Assembly (NCBI GenBank): GCA_947630535.1
Contig: CANRHZ010000006.1
Span: 1-61,911, forward strand
Direction: 5' to 3'
DNA from: Candidatus Gastranaerophilales bacterium
Lineage (GTDB): Bacteria > Cyanobacteriota > Vampirovibrionia > Gastranaerophilales > Gastranaerophilaceae
Length of the DNA: 61,911 nucleotides
In this document: positions 35,621-45,500 of the stretch, piece after piece
Layout of the letters: each line of letters opens with the position of its first letter
Position numbering within the stretch: position 1 is the stretch's first letter
The notes under the pieces: generated by a model
The model's database searches: none
What the model saw: the letters and a program-made list of their open reading frames with translations, nothing else
What the model was told of the DNA's origin: nothing
Position numbers and translations under genes: made by a program

Positions 35621-36406
35621 ATGAAAATTCAAGCTATAAATTCAAAAGTTCAATCATATAAATCATATAGCAGGAGTAAGGCCGAAAATTTAAGCTCTTT
35701 TGTTGCCGATAAAAATAATTCGGTTAGTCTTTATGATAATAAGGTTTCTTTTTATGGGATAAAAAATCTTTTTTTGAATAAACTGAGAATAAAAGAAAAA
35801 ATTAAATCACATGAAATAAGACAAGAAATCTCTGATGTTCTTGATATAGCTAATTCATCGCACTACTTTTCAAAAGATGTGTATAGTGACGTAAAATGGT
35901 ATCAGCAGAAAGGAAAAGAACAAAACTTTAAAAAGCCCTATATCCCCCGATATTATTCATATTCATATTCCGACGAAGGACTTCATTTTGAAGATATTGA
36001 TAAAGAAAACGGGTATGCAAAACACATATCAGTTGTGAATATGAAAAAGGACAAGTCTGTTATTGATGAATACATAATGCCTGACGGTCCGGATGGTATT
36101 ATTACCTATAAAAATTATGATAAGACCTCAGGCGACGAAGAATTTGTCGTACAACAAGGTAAACTCATTAGCTATACTTTTAAAGACCGTGAAGCAAATA
36201 TAGCGTTATGTTTTGTTCCAAAAGATGACGGCTTTGCCTATTTTGAAGGAACTCTGGATGAAAACGGCGAACCCTTAACCACAATAAAAGAAATAAGGGG
36301 GTATAATGACCCTTCAATGCCAATATCTTATAAAGAAAGAAATGATAACGGCGGCATGGATGAATATATTTATCTTAAGAAAAATCATATCTGCCACAAA
36401 AAGTAG
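35621..36406 (+). CDS. Hypothetical protein with MORN-like beta repeats and KVSFYGI motif
   Basis: A 261-residue protein of no recognised family. Residues 1-40 are Ser/Lys/Asn-rich, with KVSFYGI at 41-47, then a helical part (about 50-80), then repeated short beta units rich in Asp/Glu/Tyr (ENGYAKHISVVNMKKDKS, GIITYKNYDKTSGDEEFV, GFAYFEGTLDENGEPLT) that faintly recall wrapped toxin-associated or MORN-type strands. No signal peptide is seen. One base separates it from the convergent mnmE. The KVSF-x-GI motif is shared with the protein at 21548-22048. Confidence 0.6.
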   Translation: MKIQAINSKVQSYKSYSRSKAENLSSFVADKNNSVSLYDNKVSFYGIKNLFLNKLRIKEKIKSHEIRQEISDVLDIANSSHYFSKDVYSDVKWYQQKGKEQNFKKPYIPRYYSYSYSDEGLHFEDIDKENGYAKHISVVNMKKDKSVIDEYIMPDGPDGIITYKNYDKTSGDEEFVVQQGKLISYTFKDREANIALCFVPKDDGFAYFEGTLDENGEPLTTIKEIRGYNDPSMPISYKERNDNGGMDEYIYLKKNHICHKK

Positions 36407-36407
36407 C

Positions 36408-37736
36408 TTATTTTCCTATACAGAATTTTGAAAATATATTATCAAGAATTTCATCATTTATAACTTCACCCGTTATTTCTCCAAGAGATATGAGGGAAGA
36501 TTTTATATCAATAGAGATTAAGTCTTTCGGGGTTTTGTTTTCTATGCCGCTAAGTGCGTAATTTATGTACAATAAGGCATTTTTTAAGCTCTCTTGTTGT
36601 CTTTGATTTGTTGTAAATTCAACTTCATCTATATCTTTTAAGATGACTTTTTCATAAATTATTTGTTTTAATTTTTCTATATTTTTGCCTGTTTTAGAGC
36701 TTATTGAAAGAGAATTTATATCGCTTGATTCTTTAATATCTGCTTTTGTTGAAATTAGAATTGAAGTTTTGTCTTTTGCAAGGTCAAATATTTCTCTATC
36801 TTCTTTTGTAATGCCCACTGTTCCGTCATACAAAAGAAGAACTATATTTGCTTCGTCAATTGTGCTTTTTGAATTATTTATTCCGATTGATTCAACTTTA
36901 TCAATATTTTTATCCTCTCTTATGCCTGCCGTATCAATTAGAGTGGCAATTATTCCTTCAATTTCAATGCTTTCAGCTATTGTATCTCTTGTTGTACCTG
37001 CTATATCGGTTACAATGGCTCTATCCAGATTTAAAAGTGCATTAAAAAGAGAAGATTTTCCCACATTAGGGCGCCCTACAACCGCAATTTTTATCCCTTC
37101 TCTAAATATATTGTGGTTTGATGCGTTTTTTAAAACCCTTTCTATTTTTGTTTTGGCATAGTTTAGAGCATCTTTTATTTCATCGTCCGAAACCTCTTTA
37201 ACATCTTCCGGAAAATCAACCCAGGCGGTTATTTTGGATAAAATTTCAAGGATTTTTTCCCTTATGTTATCTATTTCAACTGAAAGCGCTCCTGCTAAAT
37301 TTGAAGCCGAGTACTTTGCGGCCTTATTTGTTTTTGAATTAATTAAATCCAATATGGCTTCTGCCTTTGATAAATCAATCTTATGATTTAAAAATGCCCT
37401 TTTTGTAAATTCCCCTCTTTGAGCCTGTCTTGCGCCTTCTTTCATAACAAGGGAAAGTATTTTTTTGATTAAAACAGGGTTGCCGTGGGTTTGAATTTCT
37501 ATGACATCTTCCCCCGTATAGCTTTTTGGGGATTTAAAATAAAGAACTATGACTTCATCAACCTTTTCTTCCCCTGAGATAATCCAGCCATGGTTAATTT
37601 TATTTTCATATACTTTTTTATTAAAAAGTTTTTTTATAATTTCTAAAGAATTTTCCCCCGATATTCTTATAATTCCAATTCCTCCGACGGATAAGGGGGT
37701 TGCGTTTGCACAAATTGTATCAAAAAAGTTACTCAT
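36408..37736 (-). CDS. mnmE: tRNA modification GTPase MnmE
   Basis: With MnmG, this 442-residue GTPase makes the 5-carboxymethylaminomethyl group on wobble U34. The N-terminal formyl-THF domain starts DTICANATPLSVGGIGIIRISG, the G domain has GRPNVGKSS (G1), DIAGTTRDT (G2) and DTAG (G3), and the C-terminus ends FCIGK, the essential Cys motif. ATG 37736 starts at the family's usual position; ATG 37754 would add six residues and lies almost at a predicted -10 box. mnmG is not in the window. Confidence 0.94.
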   Translation of the reverse strand: MSNFFDTICANATPLSVGGIGIIRISGENSLEIIKKLFNKKVYENKINHGWIISGEEKVDEVIVLYFKSPKSYTGEDVIEIQTHGNPVLIKKILSLVMKEGARQAQRGEFTKRAFLNHKIDLSKAEAILDLINSKTNKAAKYSASNLAGALSVEIDNIREKILEILSKITAWVDFPEDVKEVSDDEIKDALNYAKTKIERVLKNASNHNIFREGIKIAVVGRPNVGKSSLFNALLNLDRAIVTDIAGTTRDTIAESIEIEGIIATLIDTAGIREDKNIDKVESIGINNSKSTIDEANIVLLLYDGTVGITKEDREIFDLAKDKTSILISTKADIKESSDINSLSISSKTGKNIEKLKQIIYEKVILKDIDEVEFTTNQRQQESLKNALLYINYALSGIENKTPKDLISIDIKSSLISLGEITGEVINDEILDNIFSKFCIGK

Positions 37737-37815
37737 AATTGTAAATATTATCATGTTTATTATAAAATCTACAAGTGATGAAATTTAGACTAAATAAGAG
37801 GAATTTATAAATATT

Positions 37816-38892
37816 ATGGACTTTAGTGCATTAATGATACAAGTTTTAAAAGTAATTGCAGACTTTGCGGGTAACTGGGGGCTTGCGATTATTATTTTAA
37901 CTTTAATTATAAGGTTTGCCCTTTGGCCTGCAAATGTTTCTCAGCAAAAATCCATGAAAACAATGCAGATTATTCAACCAAAAATCAAAATGATTCAGGA
38001 AAAATATAAGTCAGACCCTGAAACCATGCAAAGAAAAATGATGGAATTTTGGAAGGAAAACAAAGTTAACCCTATGGCAGGTTGCCTTCCTATGTTAATC
38101 CAGCTTCCAATTTTTATATTGTTGTATTCTGCGCTTATGAGCCCTGCTTTTATTGAACAGGCGGGAAATGCGGACTTTCTTTTTATAAAAAGGCTTGATG
38201 CAACAATAAGAAGCAATGCCGGCTTATCTAATGACGGACAATTCCAGCTTGATAAATTTGCCCGCATTCAATCCGCAAAAACGGCCAGCGTATATTTAAA
38301 AAACGGCGAGACTTTATATGATGTCAGAATTAAAGAACCTCAAAAAGCGGTTACAATTCAAGGGGAAATTGTACCGGGGGAACCCGTTGATTTAAAACTC
38401 CAAATGGACAGTTTGAACCTTAAGTTTGAAACCCTTAATTCTATTGAAAAAGTCGAAACCAAAGTTTCAAACATCCAAACAAGAGAAACAGAAAATGTTA
38501 CTTTCAACAGAAAAGGGGATTTCCTTGCAGCTACCGTTCCCACCGTTAAAGCGGTAGAGAGCATTCACTATGATGTAATATTCCTGCTTGTTTTATTTGT
38601 CGGAACAATGATTTTGATGCAAAAGGTCATGATGGCTCAAAGCCCGAAACAAACCGACCCCAATCAGGCTGCCATACAAAAATCAATGACAACGGTTATG
38701 CCAATTATGATTACCATAACATTTGTCTTTGTCCCGATTCCTGCGGGCGTTCTTTTGTACCTTGTTACATCAAATATTTTCCAGATAATTCAAACGGTTA
38801 TCATAAATAAGCAACTCGAATCTGAGGATAAAACCACAAAAAGCGCAAGCAATGCCGTTATTGAAGCAGAGGTTATAGATAATAAAAAGTAG
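37816..38892 (+). CDS. yidC: YidC/Oxa1 membrane protein insertase with enlarged periplasmic loop
   Basis: A 358-residue insertase with the five core helices: TM1 (about 22-38) with the hydrophilic-groove Arg33, the cytoplasmic hairpin MKTMQIIQPKIKMIQEKYK, TM2 (about 93-110) after NPMAGCLPMLIQLP, TM3 (about 253-270), then TM4 and TM5 around IPAGVLLYLVTSNIFQ. It lacks the N-terminal helix and P1 domain of E. coli YidC. Instead about 140 residues of beta-rich sequence lie between TM2 and TM3, on the periplasmic side; cyanobacterial YidC has, as I recall, a similar insert. ribH follows 14 bases downstream. Confidence 0.9.
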   Translation: MDFSALMIQVLKVIADFAGNWGLAIIILTLIIRFALWPANVSQQKSMKTMQIIQPKIKMIQEKYKSDPETMQRKMMEFWKENKVNPMAGCLPMLIQLPIFILLYSALMSPAFIEQAGNADFLFIKRLDATIRSNAGLSNDGQFQLDKFARIQSAKTASVYLKNGETLYDVRIKEPQKAVTIQGEIVPGEPVDLKLQMDSLNLKFETLNSIEKVETKVSNIQTRETENVTFNRKGDFLAATVPTVKAVESIHYDVIFLLVLFVGTMILMQKVMMAQSPKQTDPNQAAIQKSMTTVMPIMITITFVFVPIPAGVLLYLVTSNIFQIIQTVIINKQLESEDKTTKSASNAVIEAEVIDNKK

Positions 38893-38906
38893 ATAAGGAA
38901 TAAGAT

Positions 38907-39371
38907 ATGGTTAAAGTTTTTGAAGGTAAATTGACTCCGAAAAAATCCGATAAATTTTGTATTGTTATATCAAGATTTAACGACTTTATTGGTACCAAAC
39001 TCTTATCGGGTGCAATCGACACTTTTATAAGACATGGCGTTAAGGAAGAAAATATTGATGTGATTTGGGTTCCGGGGGCATTTGAAATACCTTTGTTTTG
39101 CAAAAAAGCGGCTAAAAAGGGTTATAGTGCCATTCTTGCACTCGGCGCAATAATAAAAGGCTCAACCCCCCATTTTGATTATGTTGCAGCAGAACTTTCA
39201 AAAGGAATTGCTCAGGTATCCCTTGAATCAGGTATTCCCGTTATATTTGGTGTTCTGACTACAGATAATATAGAACAGGCAATTGAACGTGCCGGAACAA
39301 AATCGGGTAACAAAGGTGCTGATGCAGCTAAGGCTGCAATTGAAACCGCTAACCTTGCAAATTATCTGTAA
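38907..39371 (+). CDS. ribH: 6,7-dimethyl-8-ribityllumazine synthase
   Basis: The 154-residue enzyme forms lumazine from a pyrimidinedione and dihydroxybutanone phosphate, the penultimate step of riboflavin synthesis. [39 protein letters not shown] (catalytic His) and [19 protein letters not shown] are diagnostic. AAGGA seven bases before ATG 38907 is a good ribosome binding site, and it probably shares a transcript with yidC. A strong bidirectional hairpin follows. ribF lies in the same window at 13380, unlinked. Confidence 0.95.
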   Translation: MVKVFEGKLTPKKSDKFCIVISRFNDFIGTKLLSGAIDTFIRHGVKEENIDVIWVPGAFEIPLFCKKAAKKGYSAILALGAIIKGSTPHFDYVAAELSKGIAQVSLESGIPVIFGVLTTDNIEQAIERAGTKSGNKGADAAKAAIETANLANYL

Positions 39372-39380
39372 AACAAATTT

Positions 39381-39408
39381 TAAACCCCCTATAAGGGGGT
39401 TTATTTTA
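39381..39408. terminator. Bidirectional terminator between ribH and aroF
   Basis: TAAACCCCCT (39381-39390) and AGGGGGTTTA (39394-39403) form a perfect 10-bp stem around ATA, followed by TTTT on the plus strand and AAAA-flanked T residues on the other. It touches the aroF stop at 39406. Confidence 0.8.
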
Positions 39409-40416
39409 CATTATTTTATCCACAACGGGTGCAAGTTTTTTCAGTTTTGAATACAGTTCAACAAACTGATTCGGGTATAGAGATTGTGCGCCGTCACAAA
39501 GAGCGCATTCCGGCTTATTGTGTACTTCTATCATAAGTCCGTCGCACCCTGCCGCAACTGATGCCATAGACATAGGAGCAACCTTATCTCTCAGACCGGT
39601 TCCATGGGATGGGTCTACAATTATGGGCAGATGGCTTAATTTTTTAACAACCGGAATAGCGCAAAGGTCAAGAGTGTTTCTTGTTGCAACTTCAAATGTT
39701 CTAATCCCTCTTTCACAAAGTATTACTTCTCTGTTTCCGCCCGAGAGTATATATTCTGCCGCCATAAGCCATTCGTTAATTGTTGCGGACAACCCCCTTT
39801 TTAACATAACAGGTTTATTAATTTTGCTTAACTCTTTTAAAAGGTTAAAATTCTGCATATTTCTTGCCCCGACCTGAAGAATGTCTACATAATCCAAAAA
39901 CATTGGAATTTGGTTTATTTCCATGACTTCTGAGGTTACCGCAAGGTTGTATTTATCTGCGGCTTTTCTTATCAGTTTTAAGCCGTCCTCTCCAAGCCCC
40001 TGAAATGCGTATGGAGAGGTTCTTGGTTTAAATGCGCCCCCTCTGATTATTTTTATTCCCGCATCCTTCATTGCTTTTGCACATTCAAAAATCTGTTCTT
40101 CGTTTTCAATTGTGCAAGGGCCCGCTATCATGCCCACATGATTTCCGCCGAATTTTTCATTGTTAACTTCAATTATGGTGTCCTCATTTTTAAATATTCT
40201 TGATACAAGCTTATAGCTTGATGAAATTTTTATGACTTCTTTAACTCCGTCCAGTAATTCAAGGTCCCTCGGGTCCATAACTTTTCCGCCGACCGCACCG
40301 ATTACGGTGTGCATATCTCCTCTTGAAACATGGGCATCAAACCCTTTTTGTTTTATAAAATCAATAACTTTTTGTATATTGTCCTTGCTCGCCCCATGGC
40401 GCATTACAACCAGCAT
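39406..40416 (-). CDS. aroF: 3-deoxy-7-phosphoheptulonate (DAHP) synthase
   Basis: This 336-residue type I-beta DAHP synthase condenses PEP and erythrose 4-phosphate as the first step of the shikimate pathway. The N-terminal ferredoxin-like regulatory domain (1-70, MLVVMRHGASKDNIQKVIDF) is of the Thermotoga type. The barrel shows AGPCTIENEEQ, RGGAFKPRTSPYAFQG, LKRGLSATINEWLMAAEYI, CERGIRTFE and DPSHGTGLR. ATG 40416 has AGGAG upstream; the frame extends 25 codons further but without support. It is divergent from rsmE. Confidence 0.94.
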   Translation of the reverse strand: MLVVMRHGASKDNIQKVIDFIKQKGFDAHVSRGDMHTVIGAVGGKVMDPRDLELLDGVKEVIKISSSYKLVSRIFKNEDTIIEVNNEKFGGNHVGMIAGPCTIENEEQIFECAKAMKDAGIKIIRGGAFKPRTSPYAFQGLGEDGLKLIRKAADKYNLAVTSEVMEINQIPMFLDYVDILQVGARNMQNFNLLKELSKINKPVMLKRGLSATINEWLMAAEYILSGGNREVILCERGIRTFEVATRNTLDLCAIPVVKKLSHLPIIVDPSHGTGLRDKVAPMSMASVAAGCDGLMIEVHNKPECALCDGAQSLYPNQFVELYSKLKKLAPVVDKIM

Positions 40417-40482
40417 TTTGTTTTCTCCTTTTTTATTTAATTTTATCAGGAAAAAAATTATTATGATAGAATTATAATTACT

Positions 40483-41208
40483 ATGCCGCATTTTTTAACT
40501 GATAAAAACAACATAAAAGACGGATATATCTATGTATCGGATGCAGATACCCTCAATCATTTAGTGTCTGCTTTGAGAATAAAGCCAAACGAGATTGTTA
40601 AATTCATTGATGAAGATGAAATTGTATACCGTTCAAAAGTTATCGAAGTTGATAAAAAGCATATTAAAGCGGAAATTATAAAAAGCGAAAAGTCTGAAAG
40701 AAAGTTAAACATTGATATATCCGTTGTTATTTCAATTTTAAAACCGGACGGAATGAATTTAGCTCTCCAAAATGCCGTACAGGCAGGCGCAAAAGAGATT
40801 TATACGGTTATCTCTGATAACTGTGCTTCTAAATTTGAGTCAATAAATAAAGAAGAAAAGTGGCAAAAAATCGGAATGGAAAGTTTTAAACAGTGTGAAA
40901 GAGCAGATATTCCAAGGGTCTATTCAAAAAAGACTTTTAGCGAGGTTTTTTCAAAATTCAAAAAAGAAAATATAATTGTGTTTGCGGAAAAATACGATAA
41001 ATATACAATTAAACAAGCGCTCAATAACCTTAATAAAACAGAAAAAATTCTTCTTGTGTTCGGCCCTGAAGGCGGATTTTCAGAAGAAGAATTTAATTAT
41101 TTTAAAAAAGAAAATTTAAAGCTTACAACCTTGGGGCCATTAATTTTTAAGGCTCCAAATGCGGTTACGGCGGGAATTTTTGGGGTAGTGCAATGTTTGA
41201 TGAAATAA
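40483..41208 (+). CDS. rsmE: 16S rRNA (uracil-1498-N3)-methyltransferase
   Basis: A 241-residue SPOUT methyltransferase with an N-terminal PUA-like domain (HLVSALRIKPNEIVKFID) and the trefoil-knot SAM site LLVFGPEGGFSEEE ... LGPLIFKAPNAVTAGI. Other RsmE marks are QNAVQAGAKEIYTV and SFKQCERADIPRV. It methylates U1498 of 16S rRNA. It overlaps the start of cca by 16 bases, so the pair is an operon. Confidence 0.92.
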   Translation: MPHFLTDKNNIKDGYIYVSDADTLNHLVSALRIKPNEIVKFIDEDEIVYRSKVIEVDKKHIKAEIIKSEKSERKLNIDISVVISILKPDGMNLALQNAVQAGAKEIYTVISDNCASKFESINKEEKWQKIGMESFKQCERADIPRVYSKKTFSEVFSKFKKENIIVFAEKYDKYTIKQALNNLNKTEKILLVFGPEGGFSEEEFNYFKKENLKLTTLGPLIFKAPNAVTAGIFGVVQCLMK

Positions 41209-42503
41209 TTGATAAAATAAAGCCCTATATAAAAGATTATGAATCATACCTTGTCGGCGGATATATGAGAGACAAAATGTCGGGCATTAAATCCAACGAC
41301 AGAGATATTGCAATTAAATGCTCCAAATTAAAAGACTTGGTTAAACAAATTTCAGATAATACAAAAGGTGCATACGTTGAACTTGACAATGAAAATGAGA
41401 TATATAGAGTTGCATGGGGGGAAGATTACGTTGATTTTGCCCGCCTTTATAACGATTGTCTTGAAGATGATATTAAAAGACGGGATTTTACCATAAATTC
41501 CATAATGTATGATATCAACAACGATGTTGTAATTGATGTCCTAAACGGCAAAAACGATTTTAATTCGGGGTTAATCAGAACTTATAATATCTCAAATCTC
41601 TCTGATGATTATTTAAGAATGCTTAGAGCCTTTAGGTTTAAATCAGCTTTAGGATTTAAAATTGAAGATGATATTTTGGAATTTGTCAAAAAAAATGCCA
41701 AAAACATAAACAATATTGCACCGGAGAGAATAAACAGTGAACTTATTAAAATTTTTGAAGGAAAAGATGTTGTATCCACACTTGAATTAATGGATGAAGC
41801 GGGATTATTGGAAGTTATATTCCCGGTTTTTAGAGAGATAAAAAAAATACCTCCAAACTCTCATCATCACCTTGATTTATTCCATCACCTGCTTGAAACC
41901 GTTAATAATATAAGGATTGATAAGCCCGAATTAAAACTTGCCGCATTTTTGCATGACCTTGCAAAGCCTGATACCTGGACAATTGAGCCCGATACAAAAA
42001 GGCATCGTTTTATAGGGCATGATGAACTCGGGGGCAAAAAAGTCATTCCCATTCTAAAAAAGCTCAAATTTTCAAAAAAACAAATTGACTACATATCAAA
42101 AATGATTGCAAACCACATATACCCTTCATCTTTGATGAGCTCTAAAGATGTATCACAAAAAGCAATAATACGTTTTTTTAGAAAAATCGGGGATGACACT
42201 CTTGATTTAATTGAACTTGCAAGGGCAGACAGGCTTTCTGCAAGAGGGATTGCGGTTGATGATAAAATGGTTAGGGAAAATTTAGATAACCTTCAAACAC
42301 TAAAAGATATGTATAATGAAATTTCTCCTAAATTAAAATCACTCCCTAAGCTCATAGACGGAAACCAAATAATGGAAATACTTCAAATTGAGCCTTCTTA
42401 TAAATTAAGAGAAATTATTGAAGAAATTAAAGAGCTCCAGCTTGAAGAAAAGATAAAAACCCCTCTTGATGCTATTAAATACGTTCAATCCAAAAAAATC
42501 TAA
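41193..42503 (+). CDS. cca: tRNA nucleotidyltransferase / poly(A) polymerase family, with HD domain
   Basis: The 436-residue class II nucleotidyltransferase has YLVGGYMRDKMSG with NDRDIAI (catalytic carboxylates), KRRDFTINSIMYD and DDYLRMLRAFRFKSAL, followed by an HD domain with HHHLDLFHHLLETV and AAFLHDLAKPDTW. It probably adds CCA to tRNA 3' ends, which neither tRNA gene here encodes. HD-containing members include full CCA-adding and A- or CC-adding enzymes, and the exact specificity is not readable. It overlaps rsmE and shares stop-codon bases with the convergent SNF2 gene (CTAA). Confidence 0.88.
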   Translation: MFDEIIDKIKPYIKDYESYLVGGYMRDKMSGIKSNDRDIAIKCSKLKDLVKQISDNTKGAYVELDNENEIYRVAWGEDYVDFARLYNDCLEDDIKRRDFTINSIMYDINNDVVIDVLNGKNDFNSGLIRTYNISNLSDDYLRMLRAFRFKSALGFKIEDDILEFVKKNAKNINNIAPERINSELIKIFEGKDVVSTLELMDEAGLLEVIFPVFREIKKIPPNSHHHLDLFHHLLETVNNIRIDKPELKLAAFLHDLAKPDTWTIEPDTKRHRFIGHDELGGKKVIPILKKLKFSKKQIDYISKMIANHIYPSSLMSSKDVSQKAIIRFFRKIGDDTLDLIELARADRLSARGIAVDDKMVRENLDNLQTLKDMYNEISPKLKSLPKLIDGNQIMEILQIEPSYKLREIIEEIKELQLEEKIKTPLDAIKYVQSKKI

Positions 42504-45500
42504 ACCGAGAATATGTCTTTAATATCTTGATAAGTTAAGGTTTTTGCAATATTTCTGTCAATAGAAATGACCGAATCCACAAGAGAACGCTTTTTGGATT
42601 TCAATTTTTGTATTTTTTCTTCAACCGTATTTTTTGTAATTAAGCGGTAGACAAAAACCTTTTTGGTTTGCCCGATACGATATGCCCTGTCTGTTGCCTG
42701 ATCCTCAACGGCAGGATTCCACCACGGGTCATAGTGAATTACATAGTCTGCCCCCGTCAAATTCAAGCCCGTTCCGCCCGCTTTAAGGGATACAAGGAAG
42801 ATAGGAATTGTAGGGTCATTGTTGAACCTTTCAACAACTTCTTGCCTGTCTTTTGTTGAACCTGAAAGGTATTCGTGCTTAATTCCTTTTTCTTCAAGCC
42901 AAACTTTTATAATATCCAGCATTCCGACAAATTGACTAAATAAAAGAATTCTATGACCTTCTGAAATAATTTCTTCAAGCATTGATTGAAGGTGTTCAAA
43001 TTTGCCCGATTCGTTTATCCCGAGTTTGCCCTCTTTATCGTATAATCTCGGGTGGCAACAAATTTGTCTCAGTCTTAAGAGTGCAGAGAATATAGACATT
43101 CTGGATTTTTCTAGGCCGACGGTTTCAATGGATTTAAAGAGTTCTTCTTTGGTTGAATCAAGAACCTGCAAATATAAATCTTTTTGTTCCGGTGTAAGTT
43201 CGCAGTATGCAACCGATTCGATTTTGTCGGGCAAGTCTTTTGCAACATCTCTTTTCATACGTCTTAAAATGAAGGGGAATATTTGAGATTTGAGCCTTTT
43301 TTCAACGGCTTTATCCTCTTTTTCAACAATGGGATAAACATATCTGTGGTTAAATTCGGTTGTATCAAAAAGAAAACCGGGCATCAAAAAGTCAAATATG
43401 CTCCACAATTCTTCAAGCCTGTTTTCAATCGGGGTACCCGAAAGGGCAAGTTTATGCTTTCCTTTCAGTGCTTTTGCGGCCTTTGATGTTTGGCTTTGAT
43501 AGTTTTTTATATTTTGAGATTCATCTAAGATTATATATCTGAAATTGTATTTACTTAAAGCGTCAATATCTCGCCTTATAAGCGCATAGCTTGTAATAAC
43601 GACATCATATTTGGGTATGTTTTTGAAATTATTTTTTCTCTCCACTCCGGTTAAGGTTAAATATTTAAGGTTTGGCGCAAACTTTTCAATTTCATTTTCC
43701 CAGTTGAAAACAACCGATGTCGGACAGACAACAATAGAAACTTCTTTTCCGTCTTTTTCTTTTGCCTTTTGTAATAGCGTCAGTGTTTGCAGAGTTTTTC
43801 CAAGCCCCATATCATCTGCCAAAATTCCGTTTAAGCCGTACTTATACAAAAACCATAACCAGCTGTAACCTTTTTGCTGGTATTCTCTTAATGTTGCAAC
43901 CGTACTTTTTGGGAGAGGGGTATTTTCCATATTGGAAAAGGTCGAAATTTCTTTCCAGAATTTGGAAAACTTTCTTGACATCTTCATTTTAACATTCATG
44001 TTTTCCATTTCGGAAACCACACCGGCACGATAGGTCTTTACAATGTATTTATCTTCATCATTTTTATATACATCATAAGTGTTAAAAGATTTTAAAAGCG
44101 TATATACATTATCAACGGGAATTAAGCTTTGTCCCTTTCCTGTCGGCTGATAGTACCTTTGCCCTTCATAAACAAGGTCTTGAATTTTATCAAATTCAAC
44201 TCTTTGGCCTTCTGCCATTGCATACATTTCAATTTCAAATTTATCGGTTGTATTTGGGGCAAAATCAATGTCGGCACAAATTGTAAGCTCTTTTTTGGCA
44301 AGCTTGTATACGGACATATCATCTTTTTCAATAAATTCCCAGTTGTCCCCCGCCTTTGTTATATAGTAGTTGTAAAAATCAATCGCATTTTCTTTTTCAA
44401 GCGCAAGGTTATTTGTCTGCATGGGGGCAAATCTGCAAGCAAGAAGCATTTGATAGGCTTTCTGTTCAAAATCCGAATCCCTTTTTACCCAGTATAATAA
44501 ATCTTTCTCGGGATTTTTTATTGTTATGTATGGGGTTTTAGGGGTTTTTGTATACGGAACTTTAACTCCGTCGTATTCAAAATCCAAAGAAGCCTTTAGA
44601 GATTGGTCATAGTCCATGGTAAGCTCAACTATGCACTTTGGCGGCCTTTTTTCAAATGAAAGTTTTTCCATTTCTTCGGTTAATTCAACCGTCATAACCT
44701 TTCTTAAGGAAGGTAAATCTTCATATATAAACTTTCCGCCTTCCGCATCTTTAATGTCCGTAAAGGATGATTTTATTAAGTTTTGAGGCAAGACAGAAAC
44801 CTGCACGTCCGTTTGAAAAATCCTGTCTTTATATCTCCCCCATTTTAGCCCTCTTGAAAAATATCTTATCTCCTCAAAAGGATAAATTTCTTCTTTGTCG
44901 GGACGTTTCCAATATAGAGAAAGCAATACGTTTCCGACATAAGACACGTTAACCGATAAACAAAGCTTCCAGACGTCCTGAACAAAAAGAATTTTTTTAT
45001 GGGTTTTAGCGTCAATTACATCTTCCATTTTGGAGAGCATTTTGAAAAACTCATCAAACTTATTTATTTGAACGTCATACCATCCGGATTTTTTGTCGAG
45101 CCTTGATTGCTTTAATAGCATTGAAAACATCATTGCTTCAAGCTTTTGAACTTCGTTTAGTTTAAAATCGGGGTCTTTTTTTTGTGCTTCGAGTACCGCT
45201 TTAAATATCCCCTCTAAATCTCTCATAACCCTTTTTGTGTTCCTGTCCATTACAAGAATTGAAAAGAAATTCTGTCTCCTTTTGGGGTTAAAGTGGAAAA
45301 TATATCCGCCTTTAGGGTTTTGTGTCATGGGGATATCTTCATCCGTAAAAATTGGTTCTTTATCAAATTTTTCATACAAAAGCTCATCTACCTGATGGTC
45401 TTTAATGGCGCTAAGTCCGAGAGCAACTGCGTGTTTACACCATGGTTCATCCAAAGGACACGAACAACTCGGGGTAACTTTCGTTTTTGTAAATTTCACG

